Positions 18,057 through 28,007 of a DNA stretch of 64,000 nt are shown in pieces. Under the pieces are notes generated by a model that was not told where the DNA came from, searched no databases, and saw nothing but the letters and a program-made list of their open reading frames with translations. A program made the position numbers and the translations under genes. Origin of the DNA: Pseudomonas brassicacearum. Its GTDB lineage: Bacteria > Pseudomonadota > Gammaproteobacteria > Pseudomonadales > Pseudomonadaceae. Every line of letters starts with the position of its first letter. Position 1 is the stretch's first letter. The stretch spans positions 3,162,001-3,226,000 of the forward strand of contig NZ_CP045701.2 in NCBI RefSeq assembly GCF_009601685.2, written 5' to 3'.

Positions 18057-19433
18057 GTGCGAGTCCTTGAACCTATCGTTAAGAATGGATTTTTCTTCTC
18101 GCCCGCTGATCCTGAGAAGCGGTATCCCGGGACATTGAAAGTTCTTGATGGGGGACGGATTGAGCTGCATCTCACCGCAGACGAAAACGCATTCGTCTCC
18201 TTGGACGAGATGTTCATAGGTCGGCTAATCGGCAAGATCGAGGGCGGATATATGACGCTTGAGGAGTGCTCCTACGAGAAGATGAATCCCTCCCTCGGTG
18301 GAGGAGCCTCAACATCATTGATTTCCGCCCGGATTGCATTTATCGGCATGGGAATGCCTGAAGAATGCCTGTTCGATGAGCTTGAGTTTGCTGTGGAAGA
18401 GCTCAGTGAGTGGTATGGAAAATCGGTGTTCAAGCCCCGAATTGGTGCTGATCTTTCAGACTGGACGATCGACTTCAAATTGTCCGAGCCATTTGAATGC
18501 AAGCTGCATGACGACTCAAGACTTGAGATTGGAATGAAAGCAACCTTCCCTGGCAGGGTGAACTTTCCGGTCACGGAGCTGCGGCAGCAAGCCTACATGA
18601 CCATCAAGGCCGACTCCCCGAAAGCGCTCAACTTCTTTATCTCTCTTTCGCACAAAATCACTCGATTCCTAGCCCTGTGCGTTGGCCACCCAATCGCCAT
18701 CCACTCGTTACGTGTCAGTTCCACAGGGGAGGACGGCAAGAAAGAAAGGCAAGAAGTCTACTTTCAAAGCTTGAACAGCGGCACGTTGGCTAAAAAAAGA
18801 CCTGGACAGCTGATGCTGCTTCCATACTCACAAATCATCGAACAATTTACTCCCTTGCTGCAGGCATGGCTGGTGGACTACGACACGCTAATGCCGGCGC
18901 TTCACCACTTCTTCGCTGTGCAAGACGAAAGCCTGGCGTACAACGATACAAAATTTTTAGCGATTGCCCAGGCGTTGGAGGCGTTTCACCGAAGAACAAG
19001 GCCTGGCCATCGCTGGCCCCAGGATGAGTTCCGCAAAAAGCTAGATGCCATTGTATCTGGGGCGCCTGAAGCTGATCAGGAGTGGGTAAAGCAGCGACTG
19101 TGCTTTGCCAACGAGCTGACTCTTGGCGATCGTTTGAACACCCTGCTGGAGCCTTTCGTTGATGTCTTCGGTGGAAATGCTGCTATCGGGCAGATGGTGA
19201 AAGACACCAGAAACACGCGTAATTATCATGCCCACTATGACGAGAAAGGTGAAAAAAAGGCGTTGAAGGGCGCCCCGCTTGTGGCCCTGATTCTTCAGCT
19301 ACGAGTGCTGTTTACACTATGCCTGTTGACGCGCTTGGGTATGCCAACTGAGGAGGCGATCAAGCTAGTAAGACAACCGAATCTATCACGATTGATGCGC
19401 TCAGCTAACCATCTGATTGCTAACGCGGAATGA
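18057..19433 (+). CDS. ApeA-like HEPN-domain anti-phage protein
   Basis: The 458-residue protein starts at GTG after TAGGAG; an ATG two bases earlier is out of frame. The N-terminus (EPIVKNGFFF, then RYPGTLKVLDGGRIELHL) matches the pattern of the ApeA N-terminal domain. Near residues 384-392 is the HEPN ribonuclease motif RNTRNYHAH, of the form R-N-X4-6-H. ApeA is a single-gene abortive system in which the HEPN domain is thought to cut RNA on infection. It stands alone on the plus strand. Residues 395-458 are helical, as in HEPN folds. The family call is from motifs, not alignment. Confidence 0.75.
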   Translation: MRVLEPIVKNGFFFSPADPEKRYPGTLKVLDGGRIELHLTADENAFVSLDEMFIGRLIGKIEGGYMTLEECSYEKMNPSLGGGASTSLISARIAFIGMGMPEECLFDELEFAVEELSEWYGKSVFKPRIGADLSDWTIDFKLSEPFECKLHDDSRLEIGMKATFPGRVNFPVTELRQQAYMTIKADSPKALNFFISLSHKITRFLALCVGHPIAIHSLRVSSTGEDGKKERQEVYFQSLNSGTLAKKRPGQLMLLPYSQIIEQFTPLLQAWLVDYDTLMPALHHFFAVQDESLAYNDTKFLAIAQALEAFHRRTRPGHRWPQDEFRKKLDAIVSGAPEADQEWVKQRLCFANELTLGDRLNTLLEPFVDVFGGNAAIGQMVKDTRNTRNYHAHYDEKGEKKALKGAPLVALILQLRVLFTLCLLTRLGMPTEEAIKLVRQPNLSRLMRSANHLIANAE

Positions 19434-19678
19434 CCTTCCGGCGCTCGCCTTGAACGGTCGATCCCGAGAGCGAATTACTTCTTTGGGACCAACTGCGTGG
19501 CTAGCGGTCGGGGCGCTAGCCCGTCAAGGTTAGCCCGTTGATAGAGCCACGGGTAAATGGCGATTCGAATGCTCAGTTCGCCGTTACGCTGGTTTCGTGC
19601 GGATTCCACGACACTTGGACACTTAGCCCACGATCATTTGGACAGGCAGTCGGAGCGCAGCGACGCAGGTTCGCATTG

Positions 19679-20377
19679 TTAGTCTGAAGTCCCGGTTGCA
19701 GTCAATTTCGTTGCGCGCCTGCGCATCGATTCGCCCTTCAGTTCGATGCGGTAAGCGTTGTGCACCAGCCGGTCGAGGATCGCATCGCCCAAGGTCGGAT
19801 CACCGATCAGCGCATGCCACTTATCCACCGGCATCTGGCTGGTCACCAGCGTCGAGCGGTTTCCGTAACGGTCGTCCAGCAGTTCCAGCATGTCGCGCCG
19901 CTGCGCGGCGGTAAACGGTGCAAGGCCCCAGTCGTCCAGGATCAGCAGATCGGTCTTGGCATAACCCGCCATGAGTTTGGCGAAGCGACCGTCGCCGTGG
20001 GCCAGGCCCAGTTCTTCCATCAAGCGAGGCAGACGCAGAGTTTTGCCTACGCCTGTCGGGCCGCCGATGATCAGGTTCAGGCCGTCACGCAGCCATTGGC
20101 CGCTACCGAGTTGCAGGATCAGGGCCTTGTCCAGGCCGCGTGGGCTGCGGTAATCGATATCTTCCAAGCAGGCGTTGTGGCGTAGTCTCGCGGATTTGAG
20201 GCGAGTGGTCAGCCGAGCATCTTCACGCTCGGTCAGTTCGCGGTCGACCATCAGGCCAAGGCGTTCGTCGAAGCTGAGATCGCTGATGTCGGGCGTTGCG
20301 TGCTGCTCGCTCAGCGCTTTGATCATGCCGTGCAGCCGCAGGGTTTGCAGCTTGTCCAGAGTCGGGTTGGGTAGCAT
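19679..20377 (-). pseudogene. istB: IstB ATPase of IS21, with in-frame internal deletion
   Basis: The 232-residue reading frame starts at MLPNPTLDK after AAGGAG. It keeps Walker A GGPTGVGKT and Walker B LLILDDWGL. In intact IstB about 19 residues lie between the GKT and the LPRL motif; here GKT runs directly into LRLPRL. An in-frame loss right after the P-loop should destroy ATP binding or folding. IstB normally stimulates IstA-mediated transposition. The size of the deletion is from memory of the family. Confidence 0.75.
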
Positions 20378-20396
20378 CTTGATGCTCCTTTTCAGG

Positions 20397-21433
20397 TCAG
20401 TGGTAGTAGTCGGGGCCACGCAGGTTGATGTGCTCTTCGGGCAGCAGTGGCAGGTTTTGCTGGGTCAGCGGCAGCCGTTCCAAGCCTTGGCGCAGGATCG
20501 ATTCGAGGCTTTTGTAACTGCATGCGCCCAGCGCCAGCGCACGCTGGCAAGCGGCTTCCAGCCGCTCTTCGCCGTGCTGTTTGCTCAAGCGCAGGATGCC
20601 CAGGCAGGCGCGGAAGCCGTGCTGCGGATGGATTCGGCGTTCGAGGATGTGGGCGATGACGCCAGCCGTGTTCGGGCCGGTCTGCTCGGCCCAGCGGATC
20701 AGCCGTTGCGGTGTCCACTCGGCATGTTCGCGGTGGCTCTTGGGCATGTGCTCGGTTTGGGTGGTGTGGCGGCCTTTATGTGCCGAGCGCAGATGGCTGG
20801 CCACGCGCTGATTGGCGTGGAAGCATTCAACGGTCTGCGCCGTCAACCGCACTTCGAGTTGGTGCTTCACCAGCTGATACGGCACCGAGTAGTAATGGCC
20901 GTCGACCTCGACGTGGTAGTCGATGTGTACTCGTACCTTTTTCCATTCGGCGTAGACGTACGGGTGTTCCGGCAGCGGTTGCAGCGCGGGTTGGTCGATG
21001 GTCTCGAAGACCGACCGGCGTGAGCCGGGCAGCTTCTTGAAGGGTTTCTGATTGAGTCGATCCAGCAGCAGTCCAATTGCCGTGTTGAGTTCGCCCAGCG
21101 AGAAGAACTGGCGGTTGCGCAGCACTGCCAGGATCCAGCGCTCGACCACTTGCACGCCGACTTCGACCTTGGCTTTGTCCCGAGGCTTGCGGGATCTGGC
21201 AGGCAATACGGCCACGCCGTAATGCTCGGCCAGGTCGCGGTAACTGGGATTGATGTCAGGCTCGTAACGATGCGCTTTGGTAACGCCGCTGCGCAGATTG
21301 TCCGGTACCAGGATCTGCGATGTACCGCCGAAAAAGGCGAAGCAGCGCACGTGCGAGCCTAGCCAGTCGGGCAGTTTCTGCGACCAGGTGGCCTCGGCAA
21401 AGGTGTAGCTGGACGCGCCGAAGACGGCGTGGA
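20397..21433 (-). pseudogene. istA: IstA transposase of IS21, 5' truncated
   Basis: Only the C-terminal part of about 345 residues remains, from [15 protein letters not shown] onward, and the frame meets a stop within the end repeats just upstream. The last part of the DDE catalytic core and the C-terminal DNA-binding tail are present (DNLRSGVTK, then [16 protein letters not shown]). The N-terminal helix-turn-helix and first catalytic aspartate are gone. The element cannot transpose by itself. Confidence 0.82.
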
Positions 21434-21488
21434 ATCACTGTCCAAGTGTTCGTGGAGTGGGTGTCCAAGTGCGCGTGGAATCCGCACC

Positions 21489-21651
21489 GTACTTATTAAC
21501 ACTGGCGAAAAACGTCTTACCCAAAGCCGTCGCCAAGAGCAAACGGGGCCCGAAGGTGCCTAAACCCAAAGAGTGGCTGGAAGGCAAAGCCGCGAATGCC
21601 CACGTGTCGACGGATCGGGTGCTCAAGGCCGCTAAAGTCAAAAGACCTTGA
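21489..21651 (+). pseudogene. C-terminal fragment of a gene cut by the IS21 insertion
   Basis: Directly outside the IS21 tip an open frame of about 50 codons runs to a TGA at 21651. Its product is lysine-rich (KSKRGPKVPKPKEW, then STDRVLKAAKVKRP), similar in style to transposase tails. It has no start of its own, since the frame is supplied by IS21 end sequence. I cannot find the matching N-terminal part on the left side of IS21. Family not certain. Confidence 0.4.
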
Positions 21652-22186
21652 AAGGGCTGGTTCTAAGAGAGGGTATGGCGCTGTCTTATCGCCATAACAC
21701 AGCTTCGTTGGTGCTTGTTAGCCATGGCGGGCGTGGAACACCTGCCATGGACTCGAGGGATTCGCTACATTGAGTACGTCTTCGCTCAAATCCCGTTTTT
21801 GGAGTTAAGATCTGTAGGGTGTCAGAGATCTCGTTCGCTTGCGCATTGTCTGGACTTTCAGTGTGGTGACCCGCGGCCTTTTATCCTTAGGTGAGGGAAG
21901 GGCGATAGGGCTTAGGTGATGACGATTTTCATGAGAGAGCGCTCTACATCCTACGCAGATTTTCAGGGAAGCTAGTCGCTGACTGTACGACTACTCCGAG
22001 CTCTGCATCGAACCGGCCATAATCCCCGCTGGTTCAAGCTCCTTCCCCAGCGTCTTCGCTGCTTTCATAAAACGACGCTGATTCGCAGTTATTCTGCCAC
22101 CCAGACGCTTTGCCTCTTCCACGAATTGCTCTTTCTTTGAAATCAAACCGGCACCGTGCGCGCCAGTAGTCTGGTGCTCGGGTGGA
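21652..22186. other. Gene-poor junction, no supported gene
   Basis: No convincing gene is seen. On the minus strand, 21991-22130 or so, a short frame reads SKKEQFVEEAKRLGGRITANQRRF and could be the tail of a lost gene, but it has no start signal. Base composition is mixed and stops are frequent. Confidence 0.4.
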
Positions 22187-22414
22187 ACGCGCACCTGGAC
22201 GAACTTCGAACAGCAACTCAGCGGCAAAGTACTGCCTGCCGGCAGTTACATCATCGCCGCCGATCCGTCGTCACTGGAACGCGCGGCCGAGCTGATGCCG
22301 TAAAACCTGCCGCTGTGCGACTAGAAAGTCGGCCTCTATTACTACCGGTTCTCGAGGATCGGCGCTACAGGTGAATGCCGAGAGCGTATTCGCGAACTGA
22401 CATCTGATTTTTGA
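22187..22414 (+). pseudogene. Fossil of a protein-coding 3' end with two nonsense codons
   Basis: One frame reads TRTWTNFEQQLSGKVLPAG, then SYIIAADPSSLERAAELMP, stop, NLPLCD, stop, then KVGLYYYRFSRIGATGECRE, and ends at TGA 22412-22414. Protein-like composition continues across both stops, so this is a degraded gene end. The parent family is not recognised. It marks the inner boundary of the island next to the arc operon. Confidence 0.5.
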
Positions 22415-22701
22415 TGCGCCTTCTGGAAATCCGATATTTTACTTCACACGTTACCCCCTGAATTAGTTCGGAGAGCTTTAGGTGCCGCTAACTGCGTTAA
22501 GGGCAAGGACTAAACACGTCGTTTAACATAATATACATTATGTGTACTCAAAGAGCAGCTTAGTTGAGACCTTGTGCAGGCTTTTTCACACAGTAATTTC
22601 CGCTTCCGTCATCGAACAGCTACACCCGTCGGCGCCTGCTGAAGAGTCATGCTGATCTTCCCCAACGCTGATTTCAGTCAGTCATGGAATCTGACCATAC
22701 A
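22415..22701. other. Upstream region of the arc operon, no gene seen
   Basis: This stretch has an AT-rich patch (TTTAACATAATATACATTAT near 22523-22542) and no coding frame I would support. It probably contains regulatory sequence for arcD together with the Anr box that follows. Confidence 0.4.
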
Positions 22702-22715
22702 TTGATTTAAATCAG
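22702..22715 (+). promoter_or_regulatory. Anr/FNR box upstream of arcD
   Basis: TTGATTTAAATCAG differs from the FNR/Anr consensus TTGAT-N4-ATCAA at the last base. It lies 61 bases before the arcD ATG, which suits a class II site centred about 41 bases before transcription. Pseudomonas arc operons are known to be switched on by Anr when oxygen is low. Confidence 0.8.
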
Positions 22716-22775
22716 ATGGCTCCACGGTGAACGAATCCAACCTGCCTATCTCTTCTCCTGCATTTGGAGTTATTC

Positions 22776-24203
22776 ATGTCTGAATCCCCCGTAAAGCTAA
22801 AACTCGGTGCACTGGTTGCTCTGGTGGTCGGCTCAATGATCGGCGGTGGAATCTTTTCCTTGCCACAAAACATGGCCGCCAGTGCCGATGTTGGTGCCGT
22901 GCTCATCGGCTGGGCCATCACCGCCGTCGGCATGCTGACCCTGGCCTTCGTATTCCAGACCCTGGCCAACCGCAAACCCGATCTGGACGGCGGTGTGTAT
23001 GCCTACGCCAAGGCTGGGTTCGGCGACTACATGGGGTTCTCGTCCGCTTGGGGCTACTGGATCAGCGCCTGGCTGGGCAACGTCGGTTATTTCGTGTTGT
23101 TGTTCAGCACCTTGGGCTACTTCTTCCCGATTTTTGGCGAGGGCAACACCGTAGCCGCGGTGATTGGCGCCTCGGTATTGTTGTGGGCGGTGCATTGGCT
23201 GGTGCTGCGCGGCATCAAGGAAGCCGCATTCATCAACCTGGTAACCACCGTCGCCAAGGTCGTGCCGCTGGTGCTGTTCGTGCTGATCGCGGTGTTCGCC
23301 TTCAAGCTCGATATCTTCACCGCCGACATCTGGGGCCTGAAGAACCCAGACCTGGGCAGCGTGCTGAACCAGGTGCGCAACATGATGCTGGTCACGGTGT
23401 GGGTGTTCATCGGCATCGAGGGCGCGAGTATTTTTTCCGCCCGCGCCGAGAAACGCACCGACGTGGGCAAGGCAACCGTCATCGGCTTCATCACCGTGCT
23501 GCTGTTCCTGGTGCTGGTGAACGTGCTGTCCCTGGGCATCATGACCCAGCCTGAACTGGCGAAGTTGCAGAACCCATCCATGGCCGCCGTGCTGGAGCAT
23601 GTCGTGGGGCACTGGGGCGCGGTGCTGATCAGCGTCGGCCTGATCATTTCGCTGCTCGGAGCCCTGCTGTCCTGGGTATTGCTGTGTGCCGAGATCATGT
23701 TCGCCGCAGCCAAGGACCACACCATGCCCGAGTTCCTGCGCCGGGAAAACGCCAACCACGTACCGGCCAACGCCCTGTGGCTGACCAACGCGATGGTCCA
23801 GCTGTTTCTGGTCATCACCTTGTTCTCGGCCAGTACCTACCTGTCACTGATCTACCTCGCCACTTCGATGATCCTGGTGCCGTACCTGTGGTCGGCGGCC
23901 TATGCAGTGTTGCTGGCGGTACGCGGTGAAACCTATCAAAACGCCCTGGCCGAGCGCCGCAAGGACCTGGCCATCGGTGCCATCGCCCTGATCTACGCGG
24001 TGTGGCTGCTGTATGCCGGCGGGATCAAGTACCTGCTGCTCTCCGCCCTGCTCTATGCCCCCGGCGCGATCCTGTTCGCCAAGGCCAAGCGCGAGCTGGG
24101 CAAACCGATTTTCACCTCTGTCGAGAAGCTGATTTTCGCCGCAGTGGTCGCAGGCGCCCTGGTGGCGGCCTATGGGCTCTACGACGGCTTCCTGACCTTG
24201 TAG
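22776..24203 (+). CDS. arcD: Arginine/ornithine antiporter ArcD
   Basis: The 475-residue inner-membrane protein is an APC-family exchanger with about 12-13 membrane helices. It brings in arginine and exports ornithine for the arginine deiminase pathway. The N-terminal helix has the family motif [15 protein letters not shown]. The start at 22776 follows TTTGGAG; an upstream TTG at 22764 falls within that ribosome site and is not used. It is the first gene of arcDABC, 31 bases before arcA, under the Anr box. Confidence 0.95.
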   Translation: MSESPVKLKLGALVALVVGSMIGGGIFSLPQNMAASADVGAVLIGWAITAVGMLTLAFVFQTLANRKPDLDGGVYAYAKAGFGDYMGFSSAWGYWISAWLGNVGYFVLLFSTLGYFFPIFGEGNTVAAVIGASVLLWAVHWLVLRGIKEAAFINLVTTVAKVVPLVLFVLIAVFAFKLDIFTADIWGLKNPDLGSVLNQVRNMMLVTVWVFIGIEGASIFSARAEKRTDVGKATVIGFITVLLFLVLVNVLSLGIMTQPELAKLQNPSMAAVLEHVVGHWGAVLISVGLIISLLGALLSWVLLCAEIMFAAAKDHTMPEFLRRENANHVPANALWLTNAMVQLFLVITLFSASTYLSLIYLATSMILVPYLWSAAYAVLLAVRGETYQNALAERRKDLAIGAIALIYAVWLLYAGGIKYLLLSALLYAPGAILFAKAKRELGKPIFTSVEKLIFAAVVAGALVAAYGLYDGFLTL

Positions 24204-24234
24204 TTGGCTGATTGTCCTAACTGGAGGATTTGTA

Positions 24235-25491
24235 ATGACCACGGAAAAAGTGAAATACGGCGTGCATTCCGAAGCCGGAAAATTACGTAAAGTCATGGTG
24301 TGTTCCCCAGGCTTGGCCCACCAGCGGCTGACCCCGAACAACTGCGACGAGTTGCTGTTCGACGATGTGATCTGGGTCAACCAGGCCAAGCGCGATCATT
24401 TCGATTTCGTCACCAAGATGCGCGAGCGTGACATCGACGTACTGGAAATGCACAACCTGCTGACCGACATCGTCGCCATCCCCGAAGCCCTGGACTGGAT
24501 CCTGCAGCGCAAGATCACCGCCAACTCGGTGGGCCTGGGCCTGGTGAATGAAGTCGGTTCGTGGCTGCGCAGCCTGGAGCCACGCCATATCGCCGAATTC
24601 CTGATCGGCGGCGTCTCGGCCGATGACCTGCCGGACAGCTTCGGTGGCAAGACCATCCAGATGTTCCGCGACTTCCTCGGGCACTCCAGCTTCATCCTGC
24701 CGCCGCTGCCCAACACCCAGTTCACCCGCGACACCACCTGCTGGATCTACGGCGGCGTGACCCTGAACCCGATGTATTGGCCGGCGCGCCGCCAGGAAAC
24801 CCTGCTGGCCAGCGCCATCTACAAATTCCACCCTGAGTTCACCCAGGCTGACTTCCAGGTCTGGTACGGCGACCCGGACCAGGATCACGGCAACGCCACC
24901 CTCGAGGGTGGTGACGTGATGCCCATCGGCAACGGTGTGGTGCTGATCGGCATGGGCGAACGTTCGTCCCGCCAGGCCATCGGCCAACTGGCGCTGAACC
25001 TGTTCAAGCACAAGGCCGTAGAGCGGGTGATCGTCGCCGGCTTGCCGAAATCCCGCGCCGCCATGCACCTGGACACCGTGTTCAGCTTCTGCGACCGCGA
25101 CCTGGTCACGGTTTTCCCGGAAGTGGTGAGCCAGATCGTCGCCTTCTCCCTGCGCCCTGACGAAAGCAAGCCCGGCGGCATCGATGTGCGCCGCGAGGAA
25201 GGCAGCTTCCTCGATACCGTCGCCGCAGCCCTCAAGCTGCCGGCACTGCGGGTGGTGGAAACCGGTGGCAACAGCTTCGCCGCCGAGCGCGAGCAATGGG
25301 ACGACGGCAACAACGTGGTGGCCATGGAACCAGGTGTGGTGATCGGCTACGACCGCAACACCTACACCAATACCCTGCTGCGCAAGGCCGGTGTGGAAGT
25401 CATCACCATCAGCGCCAGCGAGTTGGGCCGGGGCCGTGGCGGTGGTCACTGCATGACCTGCCCGATCATCCGCGACCCGATCGACTACTGA
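24235..25491 (+). CDS. arcA: Arginine deiminase ArcA
   Basis: This 418-residue cytoplasmic enzyme turns arginine into citrulline and ammonia, the first step of the pathway. The N-terminus [18 protein letters not shown] and the substrate loop [12 protein letters not shown] are typical. The catalytic cysteine lies in the C-terminal [10 protein letters not shown] motif (about residue 406), and the His/Asp pair in [10 protein letters not shown] and MHLDTVF. The length matches Pseudomonas ArcA. The start follows TGGAGGATTT. Confidence 0.97.
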   Translation: MTTEKVKYGVHSEAGKLRKVMVCSPGLAHQRLTPNNCDELLFDDVIWVNQAKRDHFDFVTKMRERDIDVLEMHNLLTDIVAIPEALDWILQRKITANSVGLGLVNEVGSWLRSLEPRHIAEFLIGGVSADDLPDSFGGKTIQMFRDFLGHSSFILPPLPNTQFTRDTTCWIYGGVTLNPMYWPARRQETLLASAIYKFHPEFTQADFQVWYGDPDQDHGNATLEGGDVMPIGNGVVLIGMGERSSRQAIGQLALNLFKHKAVERVIVAGLPKSRAAMHLDTVFSFCDRDLVTVFPEVVSQIVAFSLRPDESKPGGIDVRREEGSFLDTVAAALKLPALRVVETGGNSFAAEREQWDDGNNVVAMEPGVVIGYDRNTYTNTLLRKAGVEVITISASELGRGRGGGHCMTCPIIRDPIDY

Positions 25492-25570
25492 CCTTGAGCC
25501 TGGGCCGGCAACGCTCTCCATCCTACGAGACCGGCCCAGGGGATAACCTACACCTGAGGAGTTCCACATC

Positions 25571-26581
25571 ATGGCGTTCAACATGCGCAACCGCAGCCTG
25601 CTGAGTCTGATGCACCATACCAACCGCGAGCTGCACTACTTGCTGGACCTGTCCCGCGACCTCAAGCGTGCCAAATACACCGGCACCGAGCGTCCACACC
25701 TGAAAGGCAAGAACATCGCGCTGATCTTCGAGAAAACCTCGACCCGCACCCGCTGCGCCTTCGAAGTCGCCGCCCACGACCAAGGCGCCCACGTCACCTA
25801 CATCGACCCGGTGTCGTCGCAGATCGGTCACAAGGAAAGCATGAAAGACACCGCCCGGGTCCTGGGGCGGATGTTCGACGCCATCGAATACCGAGGCTTC
25901 GAACAGGAGATCGTCGAGGAACTGGCCAAGTTCGCCGGGGTGCCGGTGTTCAACGGCCTGACCGCCGAGTTCCACCCCACCCAAATGATCGCCGACACCC
26001 TGACCATGCGCGAACACAGCGACAAGCCGCTGCATGACATCAGCTACGCCTACCTGGGCGATGCCCGTTACAACATGGGTAATTCGCTGCTGATGATCGG
26101 CGCCAAGCTGGGCATGGACGTGCGCATCGGCGCACCGAAAGCCTTGTGGCCGCATCAGGACTTCATCGACCAGTGCCAGGCCTTCGCTGCCGAAAGTGGC
26201 GCACGCCTCACCATCACCGAAGACCCGAAAGAAGCCGTCAAGGGCGTGGACTTCATCCACACTGATATCTGGGTGTCCATGGGCGAACCGGTGGAAGCCT
26301 GGGATGAGCGCATCGAGCAATTGCTGCCCTACCAGGTCAACGCGCAGATGATGAAAGCCTCGGGCAATCCCCGGGTGAAATTCATGCACTGCCTGCCGGC
26401 GTTCCATAACAGTGAAACCAAGGTCGGCAAGGACATCGCCGCCCGTTATCCGAACCTGGCCAATGGTGTGGAAGTGACCGAGGAGGTCTTCGAATCGCCG
26501 GCCAACATCGCCTTCGAGCAAGCGGAAAACCGCATGCACACCATCAAGGCGATCCTGGTGTCGGCGTTGGCGGATATCTAG
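25571..26581 (+). CDS. arcB: Catabolic ornithine carbamoyltransferase ArcB
   Basis: The 336-residue enzyme splits citrulline with phosphate into ornithine and carbamoyl phosphate. The carbamoyl-phosphate loop [15 protein letters not shown] is at about residues 55-69, with HPTQ near 138 and the ornithine loop HCLPAFH near 272. The length and start ([13 protein letters not shown]) match the catabolic enzyme rather than ArgF, and the arc context settles it. It lies 79 bases after arcA with TGAGGAG before the ATG. Confidence 0.96.
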   Translation: MAFNMRNRSLLSLMHHTNRELHYLLDLSRDLKRAKYTGTERPHLKGKNIALIFEKTSTRTRCAFEVAAHDQGAHVTYIDPVSSQIGHKESMKDTARVLGRMFDAIEYRGFEQEIVEELAKFAGVPVFNGLTAEFHPTQMIADTLTMREHSDKPLHDISYAYLGDARYNMGNSLLMIGAKLGMDVRIGAPKALWPHQDFIDQCQAFAAESGARLTITEDPKEAVKGVDFIHTDIWVSMGEPVEAWDERIEQLLPYQVNAQMMKASGNPRVKFMHCLPAFHNSETKVGKDIAARYPNLANGVEVTEEVFESPANIAFEQAENRMHTIKAILVSALADI

Positions 26582-26591
26582 GCGCTTGAAG

Positions 26592-26629
26592 AATGATCGT
26601 TCCTACGCAGAGCTTGGGAACGATCATCA
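26592..26629. repeat. Stem-loop between arcB and arcC
   Basis: ATGATCGTTCC (26593-26603) and GGAACGATCAT (26617-26627) form an 11-base perfect stem with a 13-base loop. There is no T-run, so transcription probably continues into arcC. It may set mRNA stability or act as a processing site. Similar GATCGTTCC hairpins are common between Pseudomonas genes. Confidence 0.7.
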
Positions 26630-26652
26630 TCCAACTTTGAAAGGACAGCACC

Positions 26653-27582
26653 ATGCGTATCGTCGTCGCCTTGGGCGGTAACGCCCTACTCCGCCGTGGT
26701 GAACCCATGACCGCGGAAAACCAGCGTGCCAACATCCGCGTCGCCACCGAACAAATCGCCAAGATTCACGCCGGCAATGAACTGGTCATCGCGCACGGCA
26801 ACGGCCCCCAAGTGGGCCTGTTGTCGTTGCAAGCCGCCGCCTACACCTCGGTTTCGCCGTATCCGCTGGACGTGCTCGGCGCCGAAACCGAGGGCATGAT
26901 CGGCTACATCATCGAACAGGAACTGGGCAACCTGCTGGACTTCGAAGTGCCCTTCGCCACGCTCCTGACCCAGGTTGAAGTCGATGGCAACGACCCGGCC
27001 TTCCAGAAACCCAGCAAGCCCATCGGCCCGGTCTACAGCAAGAGCGAGGCAGAAAAGCTCGCGGCGCAAAAGGGCTGGTCCATCGCCCCCGACGGCGATA
27101 AGTTCCGCCGCGTGGTCGCAAGCCCCAGGCCCAAGCGCATCTTTGAAATCCGCCCGATCAAATGGCTGCTGGAAAAAGGCAGCATCGTGATCTGTGCCGG
27201 CGGTGGCGGCATCCCGACGATGTACGACGCCAACGGCAAGCTGCAAGGCGTGGAAGCGGTGATCGACAAGGACCTGTGCTCGGCGTTGCTGGCCGAACAG
27301 CTGGAAAGCGATCTGCTGGTGATCGCCACCGACGTCAACGCCGCGTTCATCGACTTCGGCAAGCCGACCCAGAAAGCCATCGCCCAGGCCCACCCCGACG
27401 AGATGGAAAAGCTCGGCTTCGCCGCCGGCTCCATGGGACCGAAGGTCCAGGCCGCCTGCGAATTCGCGCGCAACACTGGCAAGGTCGCGGTGATCGGCTC
27501 CCTTTCGGACATCGAGGCCATCGTCCAGGGCAACGCTGGCACCCGAATCAGTACAGCGAAACCCGGCATCAGCTACCAATAA
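26653..27582 (+). CDS. arcC: Carbamate kinase ArcC
   Basis: The 309-residue enzyme makes ATP from carbamoyl phosphate and ADP, the energy-yielding step. The amino-acid kinase fold is clear from the start [15 protein letters not shown], the [10 protein letters not shown] motif near residue 52 and the [10 protein letters not shown] stretch near 187. The C-terminus GNAGTRI is typical. It is the last enzyme of arcDABC and is preceded by AAAGGACAG. Confidence 0.97.
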   Translation: MRIVVALGGNALLRRGEPMTAENQRANIRVATEQIAKIHAGNELVIAHGNGPQVGLLSLQAAAYTSVSPYPLDVLGAETEGMIGYIIEQELGNLLDFEVPFATLLTQVEVDGNDPAFQKPSKPIGPVYSKSEAEKLAAQKGWSIAPDGDKFRRVVASPRPKRIFEIRPIKWLLEKGSIVICAGGGGIPTMYDANGKLQGVEAVIDKDLCSALLAEQLESDLLVIATDVNAAFIDFGKPTQKAIAQAHPDEMEKLGFAAGSMGPKVQAACEFARNTGKVAVIGSLSDIEAIVQGNAGTRISTAKPGISYQ

Positions 27583-27644
27583 AAAGAACAGGGAACGGCC
27601 TGAAACCTGCCCTGAAACAATGCTTTATTGCAGGAGAGATCACC

Positions 27645-28007
27645 ATGGCTACTTTTACACCCGGTCATCTGCACATCAAGCGCGACGCGCTGAACAGGAA
27701 CGATGTCAGTTACGACCTAAACATCGACTATGAAGTCCACCAGGACCCCAAGGAAGGCAGGGGCATGCTGTTCACAATGCACGGGAGTATCCAGGGCCGG
27801 GATATGGAAGAAAAATTCTTCCTGCCCAAGGATCAAGCCTACAATTTCGGGAGCAACGTCACCCAGATTGCAGAGATGTACGGCATACCCAAGGTGTACA
27901 GCGCTATCGGTTCAATGCACAAGAACTACGACCTGGTGTTCGAAGATGTCCGGGTACAGTTGGGTATGAAGTCGGGGGACCCGGTCAAGCCAGAGCATCT
28001 TGAATAA
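27645..28007 (+). CDS. Small conserved protein at the end of the arc operon (DUF5064-like)
   Basis: The 120-residue cytoplasmic protein starts at ATG 27645 after CAGGAGAG; a longer upstream reading overlaps arcC in another frame and is not real. The start FTPGHLHIKRDALN resembles the Pseudomonas DUF5064 family, recalled from memory. It has beta-rich content, including GRGMLFTMHGSIQGRD, and no signal peptide. It sits 62 bases after arcC on the same strand, so it is probably co-transcribed. Its role in arginine fermentation is unknown. Confidence 0.65.
   Translation: MATFTPGHLHIKRDALNRNDVSYDLNIDYEVHQDPKEGRGMLFTMHGSIQGRDMEEKFFLPKDQAYNFGSNVTQIAEMYGIPKVYSAIGSMHKNYDLVFEDVRVQLGMKSGDPVKPEHLE

Larger units (their letters stand above)
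19597..21488 (-). mobile_element. Defective IS21-family element with both ends retained
   Basis: Both tips begin GTGCGGATTCCACG (left at 19597, right read leftwards from 21488). Each is followed by repeated units of the form CACTTGGACA and CCACGA, the multiple-repeat ends usual for IS21. Between them lie istB and the 3' part of istA, read leftwards. The 5' part of istA is missing; the junction is at a TTCCACG copy of the end repeat near 21433. At 1,892 bp it is shorter than a complete IS21 (about 2.4-2.6 kb). No matching target duplication is visible. Confidence 0.8.

Noticed and set aside
20175..21023. Plus-strand frame across the IS21 genes
   Set aside because: It is the antisense shadow of istA and istB.
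1..22400. Prophage or integrative element with att sites
   Set aside because: No integrase, tRNA end, phage structural gene or flanking direct repeat was found; the left side lies outside the window.
22833..23759. Long minus-strand frames opposite arcD and arcA
   Set aside because: They are histidine- and glutamine-rich antisense shadows of high-GC genes and have no ribosome sites.
27162..27644. Long N-terminal extension of the small gene after arcC
   Set aside because: It overlaps arcC in another frame and has the arginine-rich composition of a shadow frame; the ATG at 27645 has a good ribosome site.
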